The notes under the pieces are model-generated. The model was given only the letters and a program-made list of their open reading frames with translations. It was not told the DNA's origin and did not search any database. The position numbers and the translations under genes are program-made. DNA of 20,743 nt from Zymomonas sp. (lineage in GTDB: Bacteria > Pseudomonadota > Alphaproteobacteria > Sphingomonadales > Sphingomonadaceae), in the NCBI GenBank assembly GCA_027489105.1, contig JAIYAJ010000195.1, positions 1 through 20,743 of the forward strand, in the 5' to 3' direction. Every line of letters begins with the position of its first letter. Position 1 is the first letter of the stretch. Of the stretch, positions 1 through 7,682 are shown in pieces.

Positions 1-6
1 ATCTGG

Positions 7-72
7 CAGCAACACGCTGTCCCTAATTATCGCGTCTCACCCAAAGGGTGCGGTCCACAAATTGCGTTGCTG
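7..72. repeat. Possible REP-like nested hairpins at the left edge
   Basis: A 7-bp pair CAGCAAC (7-13) / GTTGCTG (66-72) encloses a tight hairpin, CACCC-AAA-GGGTG (38-50). Solitary RAYT genes are usually flanked by REP hairpins, so this fits in place, but I see no repeated copy elsewhere in the window to confirm it as a REP. Confidence 0.25.
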
Positions 73-84
73 TCGATTGCGGTG

Positions 85-93
85 ACACTCCAC
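85..93. repeat. Left half of a 9-bp inverted repeat flanking the RAYT pseudogene
   Basis: ACACTCCAC at 85-93 is the exact reverse complement of GTGGAGTGT at 875-883, on the other side of the RAYT remnant. Both are followed inward by an AT-rich stretch containing AATT. They could be the outer ends of the segment mobilised with the RAYT gene, or degraded REP half-sites. A 9-bp match over this distance could also be chance. Confidence 0.3.
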
Positions 94-132
94 TTAATTG
101 ACGCCGAACCTTCGTCCATTCGATGAGGGGAG

Positions 133-773
133 GTGGCCCGCCTCGCTCGCTTCATTCTTCCCGGCATCCCGCACCACGTCACCCAGCGGGGCAACGGGAG
201 GCAACAGACTTTCTTCGGCGATGACGATTACGCCGCCTATCGCGATCTGCTGGCTACGCATTGTGCCGCGCATGGCGTGGCGGTGTGGAGTTGAGTGCTG
301 ATGCCCAACCATGTTCACCTCATCCTTGTCCCCGAGCACCCCGACTCGCTGCGCGGCGCGCTGTCGAAGGTCCGCCGCGCTTATGCCGAACGGATTCATG
401 CGCGCGAACAGTGGACGGGGCATTTCTGGCAGGGGCGCTTCGGCTGCGTGGCGATGGACGAGGCCCATCTGTTGACGGCGTTGCGCTATATCGCGCTCAA
501 TCCGGTGCGGGCGCGGCTGGCCGTGCGGCCACAGGACTGGCGCTGGTCCAGCGTGCATGCACTGCTCTATCCGGCAACCGGCGGCGGATTGACCGACACC
601 GCCCCCGTGATCGAGCGCGTCCCCGACTTTGCCGCGATGCTGCAGTCCGGTGAGGACGAGGCGCTCTCCACCCTGTTGCGCCGGTCGGAGATCACCGGCC
701 GGCCGGCGGCGCGGCATTCCTCGAGCATATCGAGGCGACGCTGGGGCGAGATCTGAAGCTGAAAGGCAATTGA
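133..773 (+). pseudogene. REP-associated tyrosine transposase (RAYT, Y1_Tnp family), inactivated
   Basis: The reading frame from GTG 133 matches the RAYT/TnpA-REP (HUH, Y1 transposase) family. It has the typical N-terminus MARLARFILPGIPHHVTQRG, then the HUH-type motif LMPNHVHLIL about 56 residues in, and the downstream block YIALNPVRARL with WRWSS. RAYT proteins act on REP hairpins as single-strand nucleases. Two lesions are visible. An in-frame TGA (292-294) sits just before VLMPNHVHL, where an aromatic residue is usual. Near 703-712 a 1-nt loss (or 2-nt gain) moves the expected C-terminus (FLEHIEATLGRDL) into another frame, which ends at TGA 771-773. From GTG 295 the open frame gives a 153-aa fragment that keeps the HUH motif but lacks the N-terminus. 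I read it as a decaying solitary transposase gene. It is unrelated to the flagellar operon but marks its left border. Confidence 0.85.
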
Positions 774-975
774 GTTGAGCGTCATCGCAATTCGGCCGCG
801 GTGTTTTTGGCAGATTTCGGTCCATTTTGGTGCTTTCTTCCTTTGCTGTGCACTGGGACATGCACTAAAATTTGGTGGAGTGTGGGTGTCGTAGTTGGGG
901 CGCGGAACTGCGGTAATGAAAGCGTTGTAGCTGCGAGTTATCCGGTTCCGATTGCATCTGTGGGGGGGGCGTGAC
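774..975 (+). other. Non-coding leader between the RAYT remnant and fliQ
   Basis: About 200 bp with no convincing gene. Because all downstream genes point the same way, the operon promoter is expected here or within the RAYT remnant. I find no clear sigma-54 (-24/-12), sigma-28 or sigma-70 site. The stretch ends in a run of eight Gs (962-969) just before the preferred fliQ start, which may act as a purine-rich ribosome-binding region. Confidence 0.4.
875..883. repeat. Right half of the 9-bp inverted repeat flanking the RAYT pseudogene
   Basis: GTGGAGTGT here is the reverse complement of ACACTCCAC at 85-93. The pair encloses the whole transposase remnant (133-773) with about 50 and 100 bp of flank. 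Its role as an element end is an inference; no target-site duplication was found. Confidence 0.3.
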
Positions 976-1242
976 TTGGGGGCTGATCAAGCGCTGGGGC
1001 TAATGAATCAGCTCCTATGGAATGTCATGATCGTCGCTGCCCCGGTGCTGGTTGGCACTCTGCTGGTCGGCTTGTTGGTAAGCGTGTTCCAAGTGACGAC
1101 GCAGTTGCAGGAAATGACCCTAAGCTATGTACCGAAAATGCTGGTCGCGGCGGCGCTTCTGGTCGGTATTGGCCCATGGATGATGGGACGAATCACCCAG
1201 TTTGCGATCACCTCGATCAAGCTCATTCCTCAGCTTAACTGA
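976..1242 (+). CDS. fliQ: Flagellar export gate protein FliQ
   Basis: FliQ is a small inner-membrane subunit of the export gate (FliP5-FliQ4-FliR1), which passes rod, hook and filament subunits. The product has the family layout: an N-terminal amphipathic stretch (ADQALGLMNQLLW), a first hydrophobic helix at about residues 16-40, the conserved polar loop TQLQEMTLSYVPK (42-54) and a second helix at about 55-75. Starting at TTG 976 gives 88 aa, the usual FliQ size. A start at TTG 952 would add eight non-conserved residues (LHLWGGRD) and put the G8 tract inside the gene. Unusually, fliQ is first in the cluster while fliO and fliP lie about 16 kb downstream. fliR follows after 19 bp. Confidence 0.9.
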   Translation: MGADQALGLMNQLLWNVMIVAAPVLVGTLLVGLLVSVFQVTTQLQEMTLSYVPKMLVAAALLVGIGPWMMGRITQFAITSIKLIPQLN

Positions 1243-1261
1243 ACCTGGCGGCGCATCCGCT

Positions 1262-2032
1262 ATGGAATATGGGCTCCTCAACAGCTGGATCCTATCCTGC
1301 CTTTTGGCTGGATTGAGGATCGCACCGATTTTCGTTTTCGCGCCGCCCTTCACGTTGGTCCGCGTTCCAGCCATGGCGCGCATGCTTTTCGGCTTGGGGC
1401 TCTCGATCTGCCTGGTAGGCAGTGGCAGACCGGAATTGGCCTACACAGGCGGCGGTGTCGGCGACCTGCTGGTGATGGCGCTCCGGGAACTGTTGATCGG
1501 GGTGAGCCTGGTCATGATGTTCCAGATCGCCTTTGCCGCTTTACAGGTCGCGGGGCGAACGATTGATATCCAAGCAGGCTTCGGGCTCGCTATGCTCATC
1601 GATCCAACGACACGGGCGCAGACTCCGCTCATAGGCACGCTGTTCGCCTATGCGGCCGGAGCGATCTTTTTCGCCATGTCGGGCCATCATGAAGTATTGC
1701 GCCTTCTTGCTGCCTCCTTCGAGGCGATACCGCTCGGGCAGGGAGATGTCCCCGACAGTCTCGGTCGTCTCGCTGGATTCCTGTCGGCCAGCTTCCTCAT
1801 CGCCTTCGGCGTTTCCGGTGCTGCGATACTGACCCTTTTTCTCGCTGATCTGGCGATCGCATTGCTCTCCCGGACGGTGCCGCAGATGAACGTCCTGATG
1901 CTGGGGCTTCAGGTCAAAACCCTGCTTCTGCTTATTATCCTCGCTGCAACCTTCGGTATGACCACTGCGCTGATCGCACGCCTCATGGCGTTGATGCTCA
2001 CATCGGCCTCGGGAGTTCTCGCCCGTGGATAA
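1262..2032 (+). CDS. fliR: Flagellar export gate protein FliR
   Basis: FliR is the single-copy export-gate subunit that packs with FliP and FliQ and contacts FlhB. From ATG 1262 the product is 256 aa, close to the family length. It has the expected hydrophobic helices and conserved pieces: the early RIAPIFVFAPPF segment, the FliR block QVAGRTIDIQAGFGLAMLIDPTTRAQTP, and the late stretch AIALLSRTVPQMNVLMLGLQVK, typical of FliR/SctT. A longer in-frame start (1202) would overlap fliQ and adds polar residues not expected in the family. The 3' end overlaps flhB by 8 bp, which implies translational coupling. Confidence 0.95.
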   Translation: MEYGLLNSWILSCLLAGLRIAPIFVFAPPFTLVRVPAMARMLFGLGLSICLVGSGRPELAYTGGGVGDLLVMALRELLIGVSLVMMFQIAFAALQVAGRTIDIQAGFGLAMLIDPTTRAQTPLIGTLFAYAAGAIFFAMSGHHEVLRLLAASFEAIPLGQGDVPDSLGRLAGFLSASFLIAFGVSGAAILTLFLADLAIALLSRTVPQMNVLMLGLQVKTLLLLIILAATFGMTTALIARLMALMLTSASGVLARG

Positions 2033-3098
2033 TGGCGGCGACCAGGATAAGTCCGAGCAGGCGACGCCATTCAAGCTCAAAAAGGCGCGCGAAAAGGGCA
2101 GCATCGCGCGCAGCATGGATCTCGCCTTCGCTGCCGGCCTTGCCGGCTTTCTCGGCTATGCGTGGAGCGCAGGCGATAGTCTTGTGGCTACAATGGGCCA
2201 AGCGACCCGGCAGACGCTTGTGAGCGGACCGCAGGTAATGGGTGAGCCCGGCGGCCTCTACCTGCTGGTCAGCTTGTTGTTCGCCAGCATGGCGCGCCCG
2301 CTCGCAATGATGGCGACGACGATCTTCCTGATCGTGCTGTTGCTAGAGCTTGTCCAGACGGGCATCATATTCACCGCCCACCCGCTCAAGCCCGACTTCA
2401 GCCGCATCAATCCCGCAAAAGGGCTGAAACGGCTTTTTTCCTGGCCGATGCTGCTGAACGCGGCGAAAAATGTCTTCAAAATGGCGGTTTATGCGACTGT
2501 GGCGTGGCTGGCGATCCGGCACAGCTACAGCCAGTTCGCTCCTACCATCGTCGATGCCCGCAGTCTGGTTCAGGCTTTGGGGGCCTCGTCGCTGCGGTTG
2601 ATGCTGTGCTTCCTTGGCGTCGCCGTCGCCTTTGCGGCACTCGATCAGATTCTCGTGCGGCGCAGCTTCGCCAAGCAGATGCGGATGAGCCGTCGGGATG
2701 TTCGGCGAGAGTCCCGCGATCGTGAAGGCGAGCCGCGCCTCAAGCAGAAGCGAAAGGGGCTCCACGCCGAGTTCGTGCGCAATGCCAAGAGCATGCGCGC
2801 GTTGCCGTCCGCAGACCTCCTGGTCGTCAACCCGATCCATTATGCCGTCGGACTGCGCTATGTACCCGCCGAGATGGTCGCGCCGATCGTGGTGGCCCAA
2901 GGCTCGCACAGCTTGGCCCGTCGCTTAAAGAAGCTGGCCTTCCTTTATCATGTACCCGTCATCGAGGACCCGGTACTTGCCCGGGCTTTGTTCCGAGGCT
3001 CCGTCATCGACCGGCCGATCGCTGAAAGCCACTATCACGACGTCGCAGCACATTATCGGGCGCTAAGAGCACAGCGCGGCAGGGAGGTGCAGGCCTGA
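2025..3098 (+). CDS. flhB: Flagellar export switch protein FlhB (NPIH variant)
   Basis: FlhB is the export-gate protein whose cytoplasmic domain cleaves itself and switches export from rod/hook to filament substrates. The 357-aa product opens with the family signature DKSEQATPFKLKKAREKG and ARS. Four membrane helices follow in about the first 210 residues, then a basic linker, RMSRRDVRRESRDREGEP. The cleavage site reads VVNPIHYAVGLRY with Asn at residue 269: the catalytic Asn-Pro and the His are kept, but the usual Thr of NPTH is Ile (codon ATC). The GTG start at 2025 is supported by GGGAG nine bases upstream and by the fixed N-terminal motif. It overlaps fliR by 8 bp; its stop overlaps the flhA start (TGATG). 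Confidence 0.96.
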   Translation: MDNGGDQDKSEQATPFKLKKAREKGSIARSMDLAFAAGLAGFLGYAWSAGDSLVATMGQATRQTLVSGPQVMGEPGGLYLLVSLLFASMARPLAMMATTIFLIVLLLELVQTGIIFTAHPLKPDFSRINPAKGLKRLFSWPMLLNAAKNVFKMAVYATVAWLAIRHSYSQFAPTIVDARSLVQALGASSLRLMLCFLGVAVAFAALDQILVRRSFAKQMRMSRRDVRRESRDREGEPRLKQKRKGLHAEFVRNAKSMRALPSADLLVVNPIHYAVGLRYVPAEMVAPIVVAQGSHSLARRLKKLAFLYHVPVIEDPVLARALFRGSVIDRPIAESHYHDVAAHYRALRAQRGREVQA

Positions 3099-5128
3099 TG
3101 CCCGGAAACTCCTTCTTCCGCCGGAATAATGATCTGGTGCTGGTCGGCGGCGTGCTGGCGATCCTGCTCATCCTGTTCTCGCCGATCCCACCGGTTTTGC
3201 TGGATCTTTTCATCGTCATCAACTTTGCCTTTGGGTTGACGATTCTTCTGATGACTTTCTACGTCGGCAAGCCGGTCGAGTTTTCGACTTTCCCGTCGTT
3301 GCTGCTCGTCGCCACCTTGTATCGCCTGTCGCTTAACGTCGCGGCTACTCGTCTTATTCTCACCGGCGCGGACGCCGGCGAGGTCATCGGCGCGATTGGC
3401 GCTTTCGCGGTTCAGGGCAACTTCGTTATCGGCCTGGTCGTCTTCTTCATTCTGGTCGTCGTCCAGTATGTGGTGGTGACGTCAGGCGCGCAGCGCGTTT
3501 CCGAGGTTGCTGCCCGTTTCGTTCTGGATTCGGTTCCTGGGCAGCAGATGAGCATAGACGCCGATCTGAACATGGGGCTGATCGATCAGGCTGAAGCCAA
3601 GGCGCGGCGCAAGGGGCTGGAGAAGGAGGCCGCCTTCTATGGCGCCATGGATGGGGCTTCCAAGTTCGTCAAAGGCGATGCGGTCGCCGGCATCATCATC
3701 CTTCTGATCAACATCATTGCGGGCTGGATCGTGGGCGTCACGCAGATGGGGATGGAATGGGGGCAGGCGCTCCAGACATTCACGCTGCTGACCATCGGCG
3801 ATGGCATCGTGACCCAGGTGCCGGCTCTTATCGTCTCGGTCGCGACAGGTATTATCGTCACCCGCTCGTCGGCCGATCGACAGCTGAGCACAGAGATTGG
3901 CAATCAGCTGGGTTCTGTCCCAAAGATTCCGCTGATCGTGATCACGGCTCTCGGCATCCTGCTGCTGCTGCCGGGCATGCCGAAATGGCCGATGGCCATT
4001 CTCCTCCTGCTGGGGGGCGCGATGTTCGTATCTGCGCGTCGCCGGGCCGCTGCCGAGGCCTCGACGCCCATCGATGAGGAGGCTGTCGAAGACACTGGCA
4101 ACGCTGCAGGCGGGGTTCGGGCCATTGAGATCCTTTTTGGGCCTGCGCTCAGCGGTCACTGGGAAGGCGCGCAAGCGATTCTCGGAGAGCGCGTCGAGGC
4201 GCTGCGCTTGGAGCGCGAGCAGCAGAGCGGCCTGAGGCTGCCAGCGGTCACATTCCGTGATGGCTCTCGACTGGGCAACAACAACTATGAAATCTTGCTG
4301 TTCGGCGCACGCCACGGTCATGCCGTGCTCTACCCTGGTCACCTTCTTGCGATTCGTAGCGGCGGCGATGCGCCCGCAATCGAAGGTATCAGCGCACGCG
4401 ACCCTGCGTTTGGCCTGGCCGCGATCTGGGTATCAGAGGATCGGGCGGAGCAGGCCCGCCAGAGCGGCTACACGTTGATTGATCCTTTGACAGTGCTGAT
4501 GACGCATCTTGGCGAATTGCTGCGGGCGGAGGCTCCACTCCTGCTGATGCGCACTGAAGTCGTCCGACTGGTCGAGGGTGTGCGCGAACGGCAGCCCGGG
4601 TTGGTCGAGGAACTTATCCCTGCGCTGATGACCATCTCCGATGTTCAGCGCGTTTTGCAGAACCTTGTCGCCGAGGAAGTCTCGGTCCTCAATGTCGATC
4701 GCATCATCGAAGTTCTCGTGGACGTTGCACGCCAGTCCAAGGATCCGATTGAACTGACGGAGATGGTTCGCCAGCGGATCAGCCACAGCATTTGTCATGG
4801 TCTGCGAGGGCAGCATGACGAACTGGCGGTACTGAGCCTCGACCCGCGCATTGAAAATCAGATAACGCAGAGCTTGCGAAGGGCCGATACGCCGAGCGGC
4901 TTCCTCATAGAACCTCGTCTCGCTGAACAGCTGATCCGCAAAGTCGCTGCCATGGCGGACTCTATGATGCAGGAAAATCTTCGGCCGGTGCTGCTCTGCG
5001 GTGCCGACCTCCGCCACCATCTCAAGACCTTCACCAGGCGTAATGTGCCCAAGCTGGCGATCCTCTCTGTCAAGGAAATTCCTACCAACCTGAACATCCG
5101 AAGCTTCGGTATCGTCAATGTCGATTGA
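3098..5128 (+). CDS. flhA: Flagellar export gate protein FlhA
   Basis: FlhA forms the nonameric export-gate ring that uses the proton motive force and docks chaperone-substrate complexes. The product is 676 aa. About eight membrane helices lie in residues 1-310, and a soluble cytoplasmic domain follows. The FHIPEP signature (about 133-158) reads RVSEVAARFVLDSVPGQQMS then IDADLN, with two departures from the usual RFTLD..PGKQM: Val for Thr and Gln for Lys. The segment KGDAVAGIIILLINIIAGW and the GDGIVTQVPALIVSVATGIIVTR region (234-256) are typical. The start codon overlaps the flhB stop. An 82-bp gap follows, the largest inside the cluster. Confidence 0.97.
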   Translation: MPGNSFFRRNNDLVLVGGVLAILLILFSPIPPVLLDLFIVINFAFGLTILLMTFYVGKPVEFSTFPSLLLVATLYRLSLNVAATRLILTGADAGEVIGAIGAFAVQGNFVIGLVVFFILVVVQYVVVTSGAQRVSEVAARFVLDSVPGQQMSIDADLNMGLIDQAEAKARRKGLEKEAAFYGAMDGASKFVKGDAVAGIIILLINIIAGWIVGVTQMGMEWGQALQTFTLLTIGDGIVTQVPALIVSVATGIIVTRSSADRQLSTEIGNQLGSVPKIPLIVITALGILLLLPGMPKWPMAILLLLGGAMFVSARRRAAAEASTPIDEEAVEDTGNAAGGVRAIEILFGPALSGHWEGAQAILGERVEALRLEREQQSGLRLPAVTFRDGSRLGNNNYEILLFGARHGHAVLYPGHLLAIRSGGDAPAIEGISARDPAFGLAAIWVSEDRAEQARQSGYTLIDPLTVLMTHLGELLRAEAPLLLMRTEVVRLVEGVRERQPGLVEELIPALMTISDVQRVLQNLVAEEVSVLNVDRIIEVLVDVARQSKDPIELTEMVRQRISHSICHGLRGQHDELAVLSLDPRIENQITQSLRRADTPSGFLIEPRLAEQLIRKVAAMADSMMQENLRPVLLCGADLRHHLKTFTRRNVPKLAILSVKEIPTNLNIRSFGIVNVD

Positions 5129-5210
5129 GCGGGGCGGATTCGGCAAAAATGAGATGAATCGTTGTATATCCCTGTTGATCTCGTGCGTGTTTCAAGGATA
5201 AGCTAGAAAT
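5129..5210 (+). other. 82-bp gap between flhA and flgF
   Basis: This is the longest untranslated gap inside the cluster and the only good internal place for a promoter. It is less GC-rich than its surroundings. GAGAT and ATCTC could pair across a loop of about 20 bases, which is too weak to call a terminator. AAGGATAAGC near its end is the only ribosome-binding-like sequence and sits rather far (about 12 bases) from the flgF ATG. I see no sigma-28 or sigma-54 consensus. Confidence 0.35.
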
Positions 5211-5909
5211 ATGGGGGATATATTATCCATAGGATCTATGTTGATCGATGGGTCTTCGCTTCGGGCGGAGGCTGCTGCTCGGAATATCGTGCATTCCTCT
5301 TCTTCGGGATACCGACGAGAGATTGCGTTTGAACGGATGCTTACTGCTGACGGTGACAATTTTACGCCTTCTAACCTCGCTCTTTCTAGGGATCACGCGC
5401 CAGGAGCTGTGGGAGTGTCGTCGCGCAGCGAAGATCTGGCAATAGAGGGGCAAGGTTTCTTTGTGTTGAGCGACGGCGACACGATGCGGTTCAGTCGCAA
5501 TGGGGCATTTCGGATTGTCGATGGCAGGCTCGTCGATGGGCATGGATGGGCAGTGCAAGCCGCAGGCGGTGGGGATCTGAGGCTCGGCGAAGGCCGATTG
5601 GCCGTCGCAGCGGACGGGCTGGTCACTAGCGACGAAGTGCCGACGGGTCGGATTGCGATCATGGCCTTCGATGACATGTCCGAGTTGCGGCCGATCAGTG
5701 GTGACAGCTTTGCCGCGCCCGCGGGTGCCGGTCACTTGGTTGACAGGCCGTTAGTCCGGCAAGGGATGCTCGAAGGATCAAACGTGAATACGGGCGATGA
5801 AATGGTGCGGATGATGGAAGCGGTGCGCTCGGCAGAGACGGGGCAGCGGATCGTCCAACTCTACGACGAACTTCTGGGGCGTGCGCTTACCGCTTTTGGA
5901 GGCAATTGA
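5211..5909 (+). CDS. flgF: Flagellar proximal rod protein FlgF
   Basis: FlgF is a rod subunit of the basal body, exported through the type III gate. The product is 232 aa, near the usual 240-250. The N-terminal flagellar rod motif region reads DGSSLRAEAAARNIVHSSSSGYRRE, where most homologues have NNIANASTPGYKR, so it is recognisable but diverged. The mid-protein block EDLAIEGQGFFVLSDGDTMRFSRNGAFRI and the C-terminal QGMLEGSNVNTGDEMVRMMEA are characteristic of the FlgE/FlgF/FlgG family. Its place directly before flgG, with a TGATG overlap, decides for FlgF. The 5' end (5211-5400) is somewhat less GC-rich than its neighbours. Confidence 0.9.
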   Translation: MGDILSIGSMLIDGSSLRAEAAARNIVHSSSSGYRREIAFERMLTADGDNFTPSNLALSRDHAPGAVGVSSRSEDLAIEGQGFFVLSDGDTMRFSRNGAFRIVDGRLVDGHGWAVQAAGGGDLRLGEGRLAVAADGLVTSDEVPTGRIAIMAFDDMSELRPISGDSFAAPAGAGHLVDRPLVRQGMLEGSNVNTGDEMVRMMEAVRSAETGQRIVQLYDELLGRALTAFGGN

Positions 5910-6664
5910 TGAACGCTATCTTCCAGATTGGCGCGACAGGACTTCATGCCCAGCAGGGTGCGCTCGAGGTCGTTGCCGGCAACATCACCAATATGAATAC
6001 GCCTGGCTACAAACGGGCCCAGGCACGCTTCATCGACATTCTCGCCACTCCGGCCGCCAACGAAACCGGCGGGGGTGGGGCCGCAATGATGATGGAGGCG
6101 ATCGATCATGTTTTCGCGCAGGGCGAGTTGCGCCCAACGGGTCGGCCGCTGGATGTCGCGATCGACGGCGACGGCTTCATCGAGCTGATGGGGCCTGATG
6201 GTCAGATACAGTTATGGCGGGGTGGATCGCTCAAGATCAACGTCGATGGGTTCTTGGCAGCGAGCAACGGTATGCAGCTCAAGGCAATGATCTCAATACC
6301 CGACGGAGCAACGGAGATGGCCATCTCGCGCGATGGCGTCGTGTCAGCAAAGCTCCCCGGCGAGAATGATCCGCGCGAGCTGGGGCGACTGGATCTCGTG
6401 CGTGTCCGTGATACTGATCAATTGCAATCGCTTGGTGGCGGCCTTTATGCGTTACCCGCCGACGGTCGCGGACTGGCCTCGGTCACGCCCGGCGATGAAG
6501 GGAGCGGCGTTGTCGTGCAGGGCGCGCTCGAAGGTTCCAATGTGCTGCTGACCGACGAAATGGTGACGCTGATGATGATGCAGCGCGCTTATGCCGCCAG
6601 CGCGCAGGTCGTACAGGCTGGTGACCAGCTAATGTCGATCGCCAACAATCTGCGTCGTGCCTGA
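5909..6664 (+). CDS. flgG: Flagellar distal rod protein FlgG
   Basis: FlgG builds the distal rod that crosses the P and L rings. The 251-aa product carries the rod signature GNITNMNTPGYKRAQARFIDIL near the N-terminus and the central RPLDVAIDGDGFIEL block. The C-terminal helix region includes QGALEGSNVLLTDEMVTLMM and QRAYAASAQVVQAGDQ, the polymerisation helix of axial proteins. ATG 5909 overlaps the flgF stop (TGATG). An upstream in-frame TTG at 5906 adds one residue and is less likely. FlgG proteins are usually about 260 aa, so this one is full length. Confidence 0.95.
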   Translation: MNAIFQIGATGLHAQQGALEVVAGNITNMNTPGYKRAQARFIDILATPAANETGGGGAAMMMEAIDHVFAQGELRPTGRPLDVAIDGDGFIELMGPDGQIQLWRGGSLKINVDGFLAASNGMQLKAMISIPDGATEMAISRDGVVSAKLPGENDPRELGRLDLVRVRDTDQLQSLGGGLYALPADGRGLASVTPGDEGSGVVVQGALEGSNVLLTDEMVTLMMMQRAYAASAQVVQAGDQLMSIANNLRRA

Positions 6665-7071
6665 TGGTGATCGCAGCCAGCCTCCTCTTGTTAGCAACTG
6701 TTGCCGCCTCGCAGCCCGATTGCGCGGTTCTAAAACATGCGATTGATCAAGGGTGTGCAGTCACCAGTGCGGATATTGGAGAACGGATTGGCTGTCCGGC
6801 CAATCTTGTCCCGGGCTTCGTGTTGACGGACGGCGGCGTAATCCGAGCGCGCCGGACATTGGCGGCGGGAGAGGTCGTTGATATCCCGGCCACCGTTGGG
6901 CTGCCGACGGTCCGTGCGGGTGACCGGCTTCATCTCCAGGCCCGCAGCGGCGCGATCGCTGTTGAGCGCCCGGTGACGGTGCTTCAGGAGGGAAGGGCGG
7001 GCCGAATGGTTTTCGTGCGGACATCCGAGGGCGCGGTAGTCTCGGCGCTCGTCCTTGCGGACCAGCCATGA
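6664..7071 (+). CDS. flgA: P-ring assembly chaperone FlgA
   Basis: FlgA is a periplasmic chaperone that assists FlgI assembly into the P ring. The 135-aa product has a short signal peptide (VIAASLLLLATVAAS) and an SAF-like C-terminal domain: ARRTLAAGEVVDIPATVGLPTVRAGDRLHLQARSGAIAVERPVTVLQEGRAGRMVFVRT, matching the VxxGxxV and LQ-G--G-xxxVR pattern of FlgA. It is shorter than many FlgA proteins (about 220 aa), with most of the N-terminal domain missing, as in other compact versions. It overlaps flgG by one base and flgH by four, and sits next to its partner genes flgH and flgI. Confidence 0.88.
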   Translation: MVIAASLLLLATVAASQPDCAVLKHAIDQGCAVTSADIGERIGCPANLVPGFVLTDGGVIRARRTLAAGEVVDIPATVGLPTVRAGDRLHLQARSGAIAVERPVTVLQEGRAGRMVFVRTSEGAVVSALVLADQP

Positions 7072-7682
7072 TGATGGCCGGGCAAAACGTGACGGTCATC
7101 GCTATTGTATCGCTAGTGCGCGGCATCGCTATCGCCGCTTCTTTGCTCGGTGGCGCTGCGCCGGCAGCCGATCTTTACCAGCCGAACAATTGGTCTAACC
7201 TTGCGGTCGATAGGGTTGCACGCGGCATTGGCGACAGCATTACCATCCTCATCTTCGAAAATGCTGTAGCGACCAACGCAACGGGAAATGGCGCCAGCCG
7301 ACGCAGCCGCCATGGCGGTCGGGTTGGCTTCGGCCGATCCTTCGATCAAACGGCGCAATTGACCCTCGACAACGGGTTTGAAGGTGACAGCCAGACGCGG
7401 CGTTCCGGACAGATGGTCGCGCAGATCAGTGCGGTTGTTGATGCCGTGCTACCTAACGGTGACCTGCGTATCTCTGGAACTCAGATTCTCCACATTAATA
7501 GCGAACGCACGACGATTGCGGTGCGCGGTCGGGTTCGGCGCGAGGATATCACGACGGAGAACAGTGTGCTCTCGAGCAGGCTTGCGGAAGCCGAGATAAA
7601 CTATGACGGCCGGGGCTTTGTAAGCCGCGGGGCCAAGCCGGGAATCATTACCCGCCTCTTCGCGCTGCTGGGCCTGTCATGA
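7068..7682 (+). CDS. flgH: Flagellar L-ring protein FlgH, without lipobox
   Basis: FlgH forms the outer-membrane L ring around the rod. The 204-aa product has family landmarks: DLYQPNNWSNLAVDRVARGIGDSITILIFENA near the start of the mature part, the central GQMVAQISAVVDAVLPNGDLRISGTQILHINSE, and the C-terminal GRVRREDITTENSVLSSRLAEAEINYDGRG. FlgH is normally a lipoprotein with a signal ending in L-x-G-C. Here the signal region ends GGAAPAADLYQ and the protein contains no cysteine at all. It looks like an ordinary signal-peptidase-I substrate cleaved around residues 33-34. Start ATG 7068 overlaps the flgA stop (ATGA). Confidence 0.95.
   Translation: MMMAGQNVTVIAIVSLVRGIAIAASLLGGAAPAADLYQPNNWSNLAVDRVARGIGDSITILIFENAVATNATGNGASRRSRHGGRVGFGRSFDQTAQLTLDNGFEGDSQTRRSGQMVAQISAVVDAVLPNGDLRISGTQILHINSERTTIAVRGRVRREDITTENSVLSSRLAEAEINYDGRGFVSRGAKPGIITRLFALLGLS

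Noticed and set aside
94..861. Long minus-strand open frame (255 aa) across the RAYT remnant
   Set aside because: It is Arg/Pro/Gln-rich with no family resemblance and lies antisense to a clear transposase coding pattern; a GC-rich shadow frame.
890..925. Possible sigma-54 (-24/-12) promoter before fliQ (TTGGGGCGCGG...CTGCGG)
   Set aside because: GG and GC are correctly spaced, but the flanking bases match the consensus poorly; not enough to report in a GC-rich sequence.
952..975. TTG 952 as the fliQ start
   Set aside because: It adds eight residues with no FliQ counterpart; TTG 976 gives the usual 88-aa length.
3482..4342. 286-aa minus-strand open frame inside flhA
   Set aside because: Shadow of the strongly conserved flhA coding frame; no family match and a His/Arg/Gln-rich composition typical of antisense frames.
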